Positions 50,946 to 60,181 of a DNA stretch of 64,000 nucleotides are shown here, one piece after another. A program made the translations under genes and the position numbers. This DNA is from Agrobacterium sp. a22-2. Lineage in GTDB: Bacteria; Pseudomonadota; Alphaproteobacteria; Rhizobiales; Rhizobiaceae. The number at the start of each line of letters is the position of its first letter. Positions within the stretch are counted from its first letter, which is position 1. The stretch lies in NCBI RefSeq assembly GCF_012276985.1, contig NZ_JAAXMM010000013.1, forward strand, positions 111,923 to 175,922, given 5' to 3'. The notes under the pieces were generated by a model. It did not search any database, had not been told where the DNA came from, and was given only the letters and a program-made list of their open reading frames with translations.

Positions 50946-51605
50946 TCAGTCTGCGTCGTTGGTCGCGTCGTCTGCCTTGAAAAGCTGCAGCTGACGGCGG
51001 ATCATCGCCTTGAAATCCCCTGATATGTCGATCGTCTGGTCGTTGCGGAGCATCAGCGCCAGGCGAACGGCGCCGGCCGCCATATAGAACATCAGAAAAA
51101 CCGTGCGATTGTACTGCATCCGGCGCGGCGCGGGGACAAACCTTGCCGTGGCGGCTGAAAACATATCGGCATGCAGGCGAGTTTCGGCGACATCGGCGCT
51201 TTTCAGGTTGTTGTCGGCCTGGATGGCGTTCAGCAGGTCCTGGGTCGGCGGATGTTCGGATACCAGCTTGAAATAGGCGTCGAATACGGTTTCAGCCGCC
51301 GCACCGACATCCTCCCAGTTGTCGATATGGGTCAACTTATCGGCGACCAGCGCCCGGATATTCAGCGCATAACACTCGTAGAGCGTGGCGATGATGGCCG
51401 ACTTGTTGGGGAAATATTGATAGACGGAGGCGATAGGACCGCCGGCATTGGTGGCGATCTCCTTCATCGTTACGGCATCCAGCCCCTTTGAGCCGATCAA
51501 CTCCATGGCAACTTTCAGGATTTCGTCGAGCCGTTCGCGGCTGCGTTCCTGCTTGGGTTGTCGGCGCAGGGCAGAGCCCTCGCTTGCGTCCATTCGGCTG
51601 TGCAT
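50946..51605 (-). CDS. TetR-family regulator, paralogue A
   Basis: 219 residues from the ATG at 51605, chosen because GGAGGATC lies about 8 bases upstream; starts at 51632 and 51650 are possible. DNA-binding helix VTMKEIATNAGGPIASVYQYFPNKSAIIATLYE is nearly identical to that of its upstream neighbour (VTMKEIAAGSGGPLSSVYQYFPNKSAIIATLFE), so the two arose by tandem duplication. The ligand-binding half differs. Being convergent with aguB suggests, but does not prove, control of the putrescine genes. Confidence 0.85.
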   Translation of the reverse strand: MHSRMDASEGSALRRQPKQERSRERLDEILKVAMELIGSKGLDAVTMKEIATNAGGPIASVYQYFPNKSAIIATLYECYALNIRALVADKLTHIDNWEDVGAAAETVFDAYFKLVSEHPPTQDLLNAIQADNNLKSADVAETRLHADMFSAATARFVPAPRRMQYNRTVFLMFYMAAGAVRLALMLRNDQTIDISGDFKAMIRRQLQLFKADDATNDAD

Positions 51606-51624
51606 CGGGGGATCCTCCGGCTTG

Positions 51625-52281
51625 TCAGGCATTGATCGACGTGTCGACACGCCCCAACAGCCGCATCTGGCCGCACATCATAGCGACAAAATCGTCCATG
51701 ACATCGCCGGACTCCTCCGGCGGAACGACCAGGGCCAGACGGATGGCATTGTTGACAAGCTGAAACATCAAAAAGACCGTCCGCCGAAATTCGTCGCGAT
51801 TGACCTCGGGAATGAACCGCGCCGTGGCCTGCAAGAAAAAGTCGGCCTCGATCCGACGCTCGTTGATGTCGAGATTGGTCAACGACTTATCGGCCTGGAT
51901 GGCGACCTGCAATTGCCGCAAGGCGGGGTTGGCATAAAACAAGCCATAATAGGCCCTGATCGTCTGCTCGATCGCAACGATCGCCTCGTCCAGAGTTTCA
52001 AGGCTGCTGAACCGCTGTGCCAACAAGGATCGAACCGACTGCGCATGATGCTCGAAAAGCGTGGCGATGATGGCCGACTTGTTGGGAAAATACTGGTAGA
52101 CGGAAGAAAGGGGACCACCGGAGCCAGCCGCGATTTCCTTCATGGTCACGGCATCCACGCCTTTTTCCCCTAACAGGCGCATGGCGGTCTTCAGGATAGC
52201 TTCGATCCGTTCCTTCGCTCTTTCCTGCTTCGGCTTGCGCCGTAGAACCGGGCTGATTGGTGCCCGCTCACCCCTTGCCAT
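51625..52281 (-). CDS. TetR-family regulator, paralogue B
   Basis: 218 residues. Same domain order as the downstream gene: LRRKPKQERAKERIEAILKTAMRLLGEKGVDAVTMKEIA, then SVYQYFPNKSAIIATL. It ends 19 bases before the start of paralogue A, and the two are in one operon. Shared DNA-recognition helices suggest they bind similar operators, perhaps as heterodimers. The N-terminal Met at 52281 has CAAGGGG upstream. The ligand is unknown. Confidence 0.87.
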   Translation of the reverse strand: MARGERAPISPVLRRKPKQERAKERIEAILKTAMRLLGEKGVDAVTMKEIAAGSGGPLSSVYQYFPNKSAIIATLFEHHAQSVRSLLAQRFSSLETLDEAIVAIEQTIRAYYGLFYANPALRQLQVAIQADKSLTNLDINERRIEADFFLQATARFIPEVNRDEFRRTVFLMFQLVNNAIRLALVVPPEESGDVMDDFVAMMCGQMRLLGRVDTSINA

Positions 52282-52549
52282 CAGTCAGCTTTCCTTCGCC
52301 TGCCATTTCATTGTCGTCCAAGCAAAAAGTAGGTAGGGCCAGTGACGGTTAGGGCAAGGGCATCATGACAGACGGAGTGTCCTTTTTGAGCGATTTCTAA
52401 TTGCATGAAGGACCTTTTCCGGCCGCGCCGACGAGGTGAACAATCATCACAATCGTTTGAAAGCCAGTCGTCCAATCTGAGACTTTTGCAGACCTGTCGC
52501 ACGGATGCGACACAAACAGGAGACAACTGGCGGACAGAAGGACTGCTGC

Positions 52550-53083
52550 TCAGCGGATTTTGCTCAAGCCGGACAGGGCATCATCGACGATCGCTTCCAG
52601 ATCCTGGTCTATGCTGACCGTCACCACTCCTGCCTCACCGCTCGGACTTTCCAGTGTCTGCAACTGGCTGGTCAACAGCGATGTCGGCATGAAGTGGCCT
52701 TCCCTGGCGCCCATTCGCTGGGCCAGAAGCTCCGGCGTGCCCTCCAGGAACACGAAGGCCGTCTGGCCGTTGCCGGCACGCCGCAGGATGTCGCGATAGG
52801 ATTTTCGCAGTGCCGAGCAGGACACGACGATGGACTGACCACGCGCCAGCGCCTCGGCGAGCCGCGCACCGATCAGTTCCAGCCAAGGAAACCTGTCGTC
52901 ATCGGTCAGCGGAATGCCCTTGGCCATCTTCTCGACATTGGCCGGCGGGTGAAGGCTGTCGCCTTCCAGGAACGGCGTGCCGAGGCGAAGAGCCAAGCTC
53001 GCGCCGACCGACGACTTGCCACAGCCGCTGACCCCCATCACGACAATGGCCCGGCCGGGGCCGACGTTGCGCTGTTCGTTCAT
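52550..53083 (-). CDS. gntK: Gluconokinase
   Basis: 177 residues from the ATG at 53083, with GGGAGA upstream. Walker A VMGVSGCGKSSVG, then GDSLHPPANVEKMAKGIPLTDDDRFPWL and CSALRKSYRDILR, the GntK signature blocks. It phosphorylates D-gluconate to 6-phosphogluconate with ATP. It follows the AbrB-like gene and starts 31 bases after it, so the two are probably cotranscribed. No gluconate permease is seen nearby. Confidence 0.93.
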   Translation of the reverse strand: MNEQRNVGPGRAIVVMGVSGCGKSSVGASLALRLGTPFLEGDSLHPPANVEKMAKGIPLTDDDRFPWLELIGARLAEALARGQSIVVSCSALRKSYRDILRRAGNGQTAFVFLEGTPELLAQRMGAREGHFMPTSLLTSQLQTLESPSGEAGVVTVSIDQDLEAIVDDALSGLSKIR

Positions 53084-53114
53084 GGTCATTCTCCCTTTGT
53101 CGTCCCCGCAGTGC

Positions 53115-54152
53115 TCATTCTTTGACCTCGCCTTTGCCACGCCGCAGCACAAAAGGCATGAAGACGGTCAGGAACAGGATACGCAGGACGTGATGGGCGC
53201 CGACATAGGTGGCATCAGCATGCATCATCACCGCCATGGCCGCCATGGTCTCCAGTCCGCCGGGCGCAAAGGCGATCACCGTGGCATTGAGCGGCAGGCC
53301 GGTCATCGAGGTCACAAAGATGGCGATGACCGCGGCGATGGCCACGACCACGACGGTAACCACGGCACCGGCGACAAAGGCCTTCTTCATCCGGCCGATC
53401 GGCACGCCGGAAAAGCGCGAACCGATCAGGCAGCCGAGCGTTACGTAGGCCGGGATCAGAAGCCATTGCGGCACGGAGCCCGACACCACGCCGCTCAGAT
53501 GGGTTGCGACCGAAACGGCGACGCCGCCGAGCAGGAACGCTGCCGGCATGTTGATCCGCAGGAAGAGAAAGCCGACGCCGGCCGAGGCGGCAATCACAAG
53601 GGCAATCACCGGCGCGCTCATCGCGACGGCCGGGGCGCCAGGCGTCACGGCGACCAGATCCAGGAACTCGACGATCAGCGGCACGGTCAGCGTCAGGGCG
53701 AGAACGCGAACACTCTGGATGATGCTGATGCTGGCGATATCGCCGCCGATATCGGCGCCAAGGCTGACGATATAGCTCAGATGGCCAGGCGAAGAGGCGA
53801 GCATGGCGGTCTTGTGATCGTAGCCGAAGCCGATCTTCAGCACGAAATAGGCGGCATAGAGCAGGATGACGACCGCGACAAAAACCATGGCGAAGCTGAG
53901 CGGCCAGCTCTTGGCCGCCTCGATCACCTGCAGGGTCACCGCGGTGCCCATGGAAATGCCGACCAGCACGAAGCAGACCGTGCGCAGCCAAAGCGGGATG
54001 ATGAGCTTCAGACCGGCAAGGCCGGCCAGCGTCACCACCAGTGCCGGGCCAATCAGAAAAGGTGCGGGAAACGCCAGGTAAAATGCTACCGCGGCGCCTA
54101 AGCCACCCAGCAGAACGGTCAAAATCAGGGAGCGGATTTCCGGCAGGGACAT
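53115..54152 (-). CDS. AbrB-family (PF05145-type) membrane protein
   Basis: 345 residues from the ATG at 54152. About ten membrane helices. Recognisable motifs: FPAPFLIGPALVVTLAG and SSPGHLSYIVSLGADIGGDIA near the middle, then FAPGGLETMAAMAVMMHADATYVGAHHVLRILFL near the C terminus, as in the AbrB/ammonia-monooxygenase-like membrane family. The function of this family is not established; some are described as regulators or transporters. It precedes gntK. Confidence 0.82.
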   Translation of the reverse strand: MSLPEIRSLILTVLLGGLGAAVAFYLAFPAPFLIGPALVVTLAGLAGLKLIIPLWLRTVCFVLVGISMGTAVTLQVIEAAKSWPLSFAMVFVAVVILLYAAYFVLKIGFGYDHKTAMLASSPGHLSYIVSLGADIGGDIASISIIQSVRVLALTLTVPLIVEFLDLVAVTPGAPAVAMSAPVIALVIAASAGVGFLFLRINMPAAFLLGGVAVSVATHLSGVVSGSVPQWLLIPAYVTLGCLIGSRFSGVPIGRMKKAFVAGAVVTVVVVAIAAVIAIFVTSMTGLPLNATVIAFAPGGLETMAAMAVMMHADATYVGAHHVLRILFLTVFMPFVLRRGKGEVKE

Positions 54153-54262
54153 GGAGGGCTGGATCGTCTTGATGGACAGGAAACGCTGCGGGCGAAGCGG
54201 TGCCCGCACTGCCGGTTCCTTTTAGAGCAACATCCCGTCAGGTCAACATGGGCCTTCAGGCT

Positions 54263-55873
54263 TCAAGGATTTCCCTGTCCAAGGATTTCCGCCGCCAGCT
54301 TTTCGGCCATCATGATGACGGGAGCATTGGTATTGCCGCCGATCAGCGTCGGCATGACGGAGGCATCGATGACACGCAAGCCCTCGACGCCGTGCACCCG
54401 CAGATGCGGATCGACGACGGCCGAACTGTCGGTTCCCATCCGGCAGGTTCCGGCCGGATGATAGATCGTATCGGCGCGCTTGCGAAGCTGATCGGTCAGC
54501 GCGGCGTCGTCCAGGCCGGCGATCGGATAGAGTTCGGACTTACGGTAGGCATCGAACGCTGGCGCCTCCATGATCGAACGCATCAGCTTAACGCCGGCGA
54601 GCAGGTCCTGCATGTCGCGCGGGTCGGACAGATAGGCCGGATCGATCAACGGCGGCATCATCGGATCGGCGCTACGCAAGGTGACACGGCCGCGCGAATG
54701 GGGCCTGAGCACGCAGACATGGCAGGAATAGCCATAGCCCAGATGCAGTTTGCGGGCGTGATCATCGACCATGGCGACGACGAAATGCAGCTGGATATCC
54801 GGCCGGTCGAGTGCCGGGTCGGTTTTCAGGAATCCGCCCGATTCGGCAAAGGTCGAGCGCAGGTGGCCAGCGCCTCCGTTTCGCCACTGGCGGGCCGAGC
54901 GGGCGATATCCATGGCACCGGATGGGCCGATGCCGATCATGTCGCGGTCGGACGAGCGATAGATTGCCGTGAAATCCAGGTGATCCTGAAGGTTGGCGCC
55001 GACATCAGGCAGATCGGCTGCAACCTTGATACCATGCCGCCCCAGCTCTTCTGCCGGGCCGATGCCGGACAGCATCAGCAGCTGCGGCGACTGGAACGCG
55101 CCGGCACAGCACAGCACTTCGCGCGCCGCGAGGGCCCGGCCTTCGCTGCGGCCCTGGCGATAGGCAATGCCGGTGGCCCGTTCATTTTCCAGAAGGATCC
55201 GGGTTGCATGGGCGCCGGTCAGGATCGTCAGGTTCGGCCGGTCGACATGGTCGTGAAGATAGGCGGCCGCGGCCGAGCAGCGCTCACCTTTGCGCGGTCC
55301 CTTCCAGAACTGCGTGGTCTGGTAGAGGCCGACGCCCTCCTGGGTCTCGCCGTTGAAATCGGCGTTGTGGGCAAAGCCCCGTTGTTCGGCAGCCTGCAGG
55401 AAGGCCTGGTTGACCGGCCGAGCCCAGTCGGCATCGCAGACCTGCAAGGGGCCGTCCGCGCCGTGCTGCGGCCCGGCGCCGCGGGCATTGCCCTCCGCCT
55501 TGCGAAACCAGGGGAGCACATCGGCAAAGCTCCAGCCCGCGCAACCGGCCGCCGCCCAATCGTCATAATCGCCGGGATGGCCGCGCACATAGAGCATGGC
55601 ATTGATGGCGCTGGACCCGCCCAGGCCGCGGCCGCGCGGTTGAAAACCGCGTCGCCCATGAAGGCCGGCTTGCGGCTCGGTCTCGAAGGCCCAGTTGGCG
55701 GACCGCAGATGGCCGGGCACGATGGCGGCAGCCCCTGATGGTACCCGCATCAAGAGATCTCGGCCATTGCCACCAGCCTCGAGCAGGCAGACCCGGACAT
55801 CGGCATTTTCGCTCAGCCGACCGGCCAGAACGGCGCCTGCCGATCCGCCCCCGACCACCACATAATCGAACAT
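54263..55873 (-). CDS. GMC-family oxidoreductase (choline-dehydrogenase-like)
   Basis: 536 residues; the ATG has GGGGGGAAGGG upstream. FAD site VVVGGGSAGAVLAGRLSE, GMC signature GRGLGGSSAINAMLYVRG, the second signature GAFQSPQLLMLSGIGP, and the C-terminal catalytic His/Asn region HPAGTCRMG and IGGNTNAP. Substrate could be choline, an alcohol or a sugar; the family is broad. A perfect 14-bp palindrome lies about 70 bases upstream, suggesting a dedicated repressor. Confidence 0.93.
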   Translation of the reverse strand: MFDYVVVGGGSAGAVLAGRLSENADVRVCLLEAGGNGRDLLMRVPSGAAAIVPGHLRSANWAFETEPQAGLHGRRGFQPRGRGLGGSSAINAMLYVRGHPGDYDDWAAAGCAGWSFADVLPWFRKAEGNARGAGPQHGADGPLQVCDADWARPVNQAFLQAAEQRGFAHNADFNGETQEGVGLYQTTQFWKGPRKGERCSAAAAYLHDHVDRPNLTILTGAHATRILLENERATGIAYRQGRSEGRALAAREVLCCAGAFQSPQLLMLSGIGPAEELGRHGIKVAADLPDVGANLQDHLDFTAIYRSSDRDMIGIGPSGAMDIARSARQWRNGGAGHLRSTFAESGGFLKTDPALDRPDIQLHFVVAMVDDHARKLHLGYGYSCHVCVLRPHSRGRVTLRSADPMMPPLIDPAYLSDPRDMQDLLAGVKLMRSIMEAPAFDAYRKSELYPIAGLDDAALTDQLRKRADTIYHPAGTCRMGTDSSAVVDPHLRVHGVEGLRVIDASVMPTLIGGNTNAPVIMMAEKLAAEILGQGNP

Positions 55874-55943
55874 CCCTTCCCCCCGCCCCGATATATCTGC
55901 GGCGATAGGCTGCCCGTCATTCCTCCCAGGGCATTTCCTATTC

Positions 55944-55957
55944 CGTTTACGTAAACG
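55944..55957. promoter_or_regulatory. Perfect CGTTTACGTAAACG palindrome upstream of the GMC gene
   Basis: Fourteen bases with a central CG, about 70 bases before the GMC start. LacI-family operators commonly have this form. No lacI-type gene is in the window. Confidence 0.6.
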
Positions 55958-56056
55958 TAGCTCGATGGAGCGACAATCTCAAGAGCCAAGAAATTCAGCA
56001 TCAGGGGCTGATCAGGGTTGGCGAGGTGACGGGACAAATCGACGCGACACGACACC

Positions 56057-56085
56057 AAAAAGCCCGCGGACAGGGTCCACGGGCT
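56057..56085 (-). terminator. Rho-independent terminator of rirA
   Basis: AGCCCGCGGAC (56061-56071) pairs with GTCCACGGGCT (56075-56085) with one mismatch; on the minus strand it is followed by TTTTT. It is 30-odd bases after the rirA stop. Confidence 0.82.
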
Positions 56086-56113
56086 CTGAAAAAAGCGGTC
56101 TAGCTGTGACGCG

Positions 56114-56596
56114 TCAGGCAGCCGGCGCTGTAACCGCCGAGCCGCGTGGAACGGCGAATTCGTTGATGCCAAGCAGGAAGTTGATCTGCGGGCGGGCCTT
56201 GACCAGATCGTCGATGGAATATTCCATCAGCACGCCGAAGAAGGCGTTGAGTGCCTTGCGCAGGGCCGAGTTCAAGCCGCAGCTGTCGACCAGCGGACAA
56301 TCCACCTCGCCATCGTCCTCGAAGCATTCGGCCATCGCGAAACTGTCTTCGGTGACGCGCACGACATCGAACAGGCTGATGTCGGTCGCCGGGCGACCGA
56401 GGCGCACGCCGCCATTGCGGCCCCGTACGGTTTCGACCAGTCCGGCCTTGTTCAGGGGCTGCAGAATCTTGAAAAGGAAGAGTTCCGAAACGCCATAAGC
56501 CTTTGCAATTTCAGGGATCCGGCTCAGGCCTTCATTGTTGGCCGCGCAATACATCAGCATGCGAACCGCGTAATTTGTCTGCTTCGTCAAACGCAT
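56114..56596 (-). CDS. rirA: RirA-type Rrf2 iron-responsive regulator
   Basis: 160 residues, the usual RirA length. Rrf2 winged helix: MRLTKQTNYAVRMLMYCAANN, then VSELFLFKILQPLNKAGLVETVRGRNGGVRLGR. Three cysteines in AECFEDDGEVDCPLVDSCGL would ligate the Fe-S cluster that senses iron. RirA represses iron-uptake genes when iron is sufficient in Rhizobiaceae. It is divergent from an Fe(III)-binding-protein gene whose promoter contains an IRO-type box, fitting direct control. Confidence 0.93.
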   Translation of the reverse strand: MRLTKQTNYAVRMLMYCAANNEGLSRIPEIAKAYGVSELFLFKILQPLNKAGLVETVRGRNGGVRLGRPATDISLFDVVRVTEDSFAMAECFEDDGEVDCPLVDSCGLNSALRKALNAFFGVLMEYSIDDLVKARPQINFLLGINEFAVPRGSAVTAPAA

Positions 56597-56708
56597 GCTT
56601 AACTCCCTGAATCAAGTTTTATCCGTATATAATGCCTTTTGCAGTTTTGAACAATTCCAAAATAGCAAAAATACACAAGGTCGTGATAACAGCCATAGCA
56701 CGCCTGCG

Positions 56709-56745
56709 TTGACATGCCGAACAAATATCATGATATCCTTACTCA
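56709..56745 (+). promoter_or_regulatory. Iron-responsive promoter of the Fe(III)-binding-protein gene
   Basis: TTGACA (56709-56714) is a good -35. TGA-TATCCTTAC-TCA (56731-56745) fits the rhizobial IRO-box pattern TGA-N9-TCA and overlaps the -10 region, so RirA binding would block RNA polymerase. It lies about 40 bases before the ATG at 56784. Confidence 0.7.
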
Positions 56746-56783
56746 AGTAAAAGTCACCTATTGGAATGAAGGGGGGAAGTCCC

Positions 56784-57827
56784 ATGTCACGCATCAGGAC
56801 AACGGTCGTCGGATTGGCCGCAACGACCGCATTTTTCGCAATCGGCAGCCAGGCATTTGCCGATGGCGAGGTCAATATCTACTCCTACCGCCAGCCGGAA
56901 CTGATCCAGCCCGTTCTTGATGCCTTCACCAAGGAAACCGGCATTGCGACCAATGTTCTCTTCCTCGACAAGGGACTTGTGGAGCGCATCAGCGCCGAGG
57001 GCGTCAATTCGCCGGCCGACGTCATCCTGACCGTGGATATCGGACGGCTGGTCGAGGCGCGGGACGGCGGCGTCACGCAGCCGGTCAGCAACGAGATCAT
57101 CAACAAGGACATCCCGGCTCATTACCGCGATCCGGCCGGCGAATGGTTCGGCCTGACGACGCGCGGCCGCGTGGTCTATGCCTCCAAGGAGCGCGTATCG
57201 GACACGGCGATCACCTATGAGGAGCTGGCCGACCCGAAATGGAAGGGCCGGATCTGCATTCGCGACGGCCAGCATTCCTACAATATCGGCCTGTTCGCCT
57301 CGATGATCGCCCATCACGGCGTCGACTACACCGAGACATGGCTGCGTGGCTTCAAGGACAATCTGGCCCGCAAGCCGGACGGCAACGACCGCAGCCAGGC
57401 CAAGGCGATCATGGCCGGCGAATGCGATATCGCGCTCGGCAATACCTATTATGTCGGTCTGATGATGACCAATGAAAAGGACCCGGAAGAAAAGGAATGG
57501 GCGGCTGCCATCAAGGTGCTGTTTCCCAATAGCGCGGACCGCGGCACCCATGTGAACATCTCCGGCATGGCGCTCGCCAAGAATGCGCCGAACAAGGACA
57601 ATGCGGTGAAGTTCATGGAATTCCTGGCCTCCGGCGAGGCTCAGGAAATCTATGCGGAACAGGTCTTCGAATATCCCGTGATGCCAGGCGCCAAGACCTC
57701 CGACATCGTCACCTCGTTCGGCACCATCAAGCCCGACACCCTGTCGCTCGCCGACATCGCCGCCAACCGCAAGGCGGCCTCCGAACTAGTCGACAAGGTC
57801 GGCTTCAACGACGGCCCGACGCAGTAA
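56784..57827 (+). CDS. fbpA: Fe(III) ABC transporter substrate-binding protein
   Basis: 347 residues from the ATG at 56784, with GGGGGGAAG upstream. A Sec signal (TTVVGLAATTAFFAIGSQAFA) is followed by GEVNIYSYRQPELIQPVLDAF, the FbpA opening, and RGTHVNISGMALAKNAPNKDNAVKFMEFL. FbpA-type proteins carry Fe(III) in the periplasm, often with paired tyrosines; SYR and NTYYVG are candidate iron-binding positions. A perfect-stem terminator follows and no permease gene lies downstream in this window. Divergent from rirA. Confidence 0.92.
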   Translation: MSRIRTTVVGLAATTAFFAIGSQAFADGEVNIYSYRQPELIQPVLDAFTKETGIATNVLFLDKGLVERISAEGVNSPADVILTVDIGRLVEARDGGVTQPVSNEIINKDIPAHYRDPAGEWFGLTTRGRVVYASKERVSDTAITYEELADPKWKGRICIRDGQHSYNIGLFASMIAHHGVDYTETWLRGFKDNLARKPDGNDRSQAKAIMAGECDIALGNTYYVGLMMTNEKDPEEKEWAAAIKVLFPNSADRGTHVNISGMALAKNAPNKDNAVKFMEFLASGEAQEIYAEQVFEYPVMPGAKTSDIVTSFGTIKPDTLSLADIAANRKAASELVDKVGFNDGPTQ

Positions 57828-57854
57828 GGCTTGTTCGCTTGATCCACACAACAG

Positions 57855-57885
57855 AATGGCGGCCGGTGGCCGCCATTGCTGTTTT
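57855..57885 (+). terminator. Terminator after the Fe(III)-binding-protein gene
   Basis: AATGGCGGCC (57855-57864) and GGCCGCCATT (57868-57877) form a perfect 10-bp stem with a 3-base loop, followed by GCTGTTTT. It makes the gene monocistronic. Confidence 0.78.
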
Positions 57886-57909
57886 CAAACCCGTGCCACG
57901 CCTGCAACG

Positions 57910-58989
57910 CTATTCGCCAGCCCTGCTTTTACCTATCTCCGTGGCATAATCGTCGATCGCCTTGCGGCGCTCCGGGGTGCCGGGATGGGTCGAGAGCATC
58001 GATGTGTCGCCACTGCTGCCGAGTTTCTTTTCCAGCACCGCGAAGAACCGGCCAATGGCGGCGGGATCGTGGCCAGCCTTGCTCATCAGTTCGACGGAGA
58101 TGCGGTCCGCCTCGCTTTCGGCGGCGCGCGAATAGGAGAGCGACAGCAGCGCCGCGCCATTGGTCAGGATATCCTCGCCCGCCGTGCCGATATCGCCGGC
58201 AATCAGCATGATGAGGGCAGCTGTGCCGGCGGCGCGATAGATCTGGCGCAGGGAGTGATTGCGCTCGACATGGCCGATTTCATGGGCAAGCACACCGAGC
58301 ACCATCTCGGTATCGCCATCGGCCAGCTCGATCAGTTCGTCGGTGATGACCAGCGTGCCGTCCGGCAGCGCGAAGGCATTGGGGCCGATGAAACCGCCGC
58401 TGCGGAAATTCAAGGTATAGCCGTCCACGCCGCGCACCGAATGTGCCGTAATCGCCTCGAAGCGCGTCCGGATATCGGCCTGCTCGTTCTCCGGCAGGCT
58501 GCTCGGCGAGAACACCGCCTTGTCGAGCGACGACAGGGTGCCGGAGGACATCATTTCGGTGGCAACCGGCGGCGTCAGGACGATCGCCACCTCGACCAGT
58601 GCCGGCACGGCATAACGATAGATCAGGCCGGCCAGCACAATGACCGCCAGGACAAAGCCGATCAGTCGCGGATGGAACTTTTCCAGCCCGTGGATCCAAC
58701 CGCTGCGGTTGGCGCGATGGGTGGCGAGCCAGGCATCGACCGCGTCATTGTCGGGCGTTTCGAACAGCGAGCCATCGGCAAATCCGATGCGCCGCGGAAT
58801 GCGGCCGACGCGGTCGGATATGGCAAGGTCTGCCAGATTGCCCGATGCCGCCAGTTCGCCGCCATCGTCCGTCAGCAAGACGGCCAGTTGCCGGCCCTCC
58901 CCCTCCAGCCTTGCCGCAAGGGCGCGGCTGGAGCCGGGGGGATGCCAATGGCCCGTCGCGATCACGCTGCCGTCAGAAGCCAAAGTCAA
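57910..58989 (-). CDS. M48-family zinc metallopeptidase
   Basis: About 359 residues with a probable TTG start at 58989, which overlaps the DUF898 stop and follows a GGAGG. The zinc motif is VLGVLAHEIGHVERNHS (HExxH), with the third ligand in SRAAESEADRISVELM and CST-like context. A hydrophobic helix (GFVLAVIVLAGLIYRYAV) precedes the protease. Membrane-anchored periplasmic proteases of this type act in envelope quality control. The upstream part includes an apparently unrelated N-terminal portion. The pairing with DUF898 is recurrent in proteobacteria. Confidence 0.85.
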   Translation of the reverse strand: MTLASDGSVIATGHWHPPGSSRALAARLEGEGRQLAVLLTDDGGELAASGNLADLAISDRVGRIPRRIGFADGSLFETPDNDAVDAWLATHRANRSGWIHGLEKFHPRLIGFVLAVIVLAGLIYRYAVPALVEVAIVLTPPVATEMMSSGTLSSLDKAVFSPSSLPENEQADIRTRFEAITAHSVRGVDGYTLNFRSGGFIGPNAFALPDGTLVITDELIELADGDTEMVLGVLAHEIGHVERNHSLRQIYRAAGTAALIMLIAGDIGTAGEDILTNGAALLSLSYSRAAESEADRISVELMSKAGHDPAAIGRFFAVLEKKLGSSGDTSMLSTHPGTPERRKAIDDYATEIGKSRAGE

Positions 58990-60052
58990 AACCCTCCATG
59001 TCGAGATATTCGGCGGTAGCCGCCGTGCCGGTCGCCTGGATCGAGGCCATGATGTCATCCAGATCGCCCATGAAGACGATGCCGGTATGTTCGACGACAT
59101 AACGCTGTTCGCGCACCGCTGCCCAGGGCCGCATCAGGCCGAGCGTCAGGACCATGACGATCAGGTTCGACAGGACGATCCAGAAATAGCGGCCGCGGGA
59201 AAGATCGCTGAAAAGCGTGTGCTTGCCGTCGAGCAGCGTGGCGTTCATCACCACGTTGCGCACGCCGACACGGTAGAAGATCCCTGCCACGGCATACATG
59301 ATGAAAAGGGCGATCATCGCCGCGTAGATGGTGCCGATGATGCGAAGCTGCAGCTGGGTTTCGTCCAGCATGACGTCGGGGTCGGACGCCTGATCGAAAC
59401 TGTAGACCATCCAGCCGGCAAGAGCAGCAAGGACGAGGCCGACCAGTACCATCAGCGCCGGCAGGACCCAGACCCGGTAGAGCGGGCCTAGCTTCGGATC
59501 GGTCGAGAAGGCGCGATCGCCGTAGCGCAGGTTGTTCAGCATGTAGCGATAGAGCCAGCGGCTGGCGAGCGGCGCCAGGATGCCGAAGCTCAGGAAAGCC
59601 AGGATGCCGCCCAGCAGGATAGAGAGGAAGGCGCGCCAGCCAGTGCCGACGAAATCGAAACGGATATTGCGATAGCTGGTGACGCGGGCGCTGAAGCGCA
59701 GGCCGCGGGAAATGAGCCAGGGCAGCACCGCCAGCAGGATGAACGGCACGACGATGCCAAACAGCGGATAGAATGCCGCGACGATCTGGATGGTGATGAA
59801 GATGGCAAAGACGATGGCCCGGCCTATGAAGATCTGCTTACCGCGGGCGTGATAGTCGAAGGAATGGCCCGCCACGACGCTGTTACCGTAGAAATAGCGA
59901 TTGCGCCGCACTTTGGCCCAAGCGGAATAAATGCCGAGCGTGACGATGGTCAGCAGGACATTGACGATCCAGATACCGAAATATTCTCGTGCATTGCCGC
60001 GGAATTCGCCGCGCTCCAGCGGATTGGCCGCTTCCATAGATGCAATCGTCAT
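58973..60052 (-). CDS. YjgN-family (DUF898) membrane protein
   Basis: 359 residues from the ATG at 60052, with GAGGGTTAAGG upstream. About eight or more membrane helices; the family pattern is FRGNAREYFGIWIVNVLLTIVTLGIYSAWAKVRRNRYFYGNS, repeated in part near residue 300 (RGRYFWIVLSNLIVMVLTLGLMRPWAAVREQRY). The function is unknown. It overlaps the M48 protease gene by 17 bases and both are probably translationally coupled. Confidence 0.88.
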   Translation of the reverse strand: MTIASMEAANPLERGEFRGNAREYFGIWIVNVLLTIVTLGIYSAWAKVRRNRYFYGNSVVAGHSFDYHARGKQIFIGRAIVFAIFITIQIVAAFYPLFGIVVPFILLAVLPWLISRGLRFSARVTSYRNIRFDFVGTGWRAFLSILLGGILAFLSFGILAPLASRWLYRYMLNNLRYGDRAFSTDPKLGPLYRVWVLPALMVLVGLVLAALAGWMVYSFDQASDPDVMLDETQLQLRIIGTIYAAMIALFIMYAVAGIFYRVGVRNVVMNATLLDGKHTLFSDLSRGRYFWIVLSNLIVMVLTLGLMRPWAAVREQRYVVEHTGIVFMGDLDDIMASIQATGTAATAEYLDMEGFDFGF

Positions 60053-60181
60053 CCTTAACCCTCTCGACTCGATCTCACACCTCTCGGCCGACGGCGGGCT
60101 TTGGTCCCCACTCCAGCGCGTCGCACCGACCGGTCTTTCAACCATGGCGATGGCGCAAGCTCAAGGGCCTGCAACGCAAAA

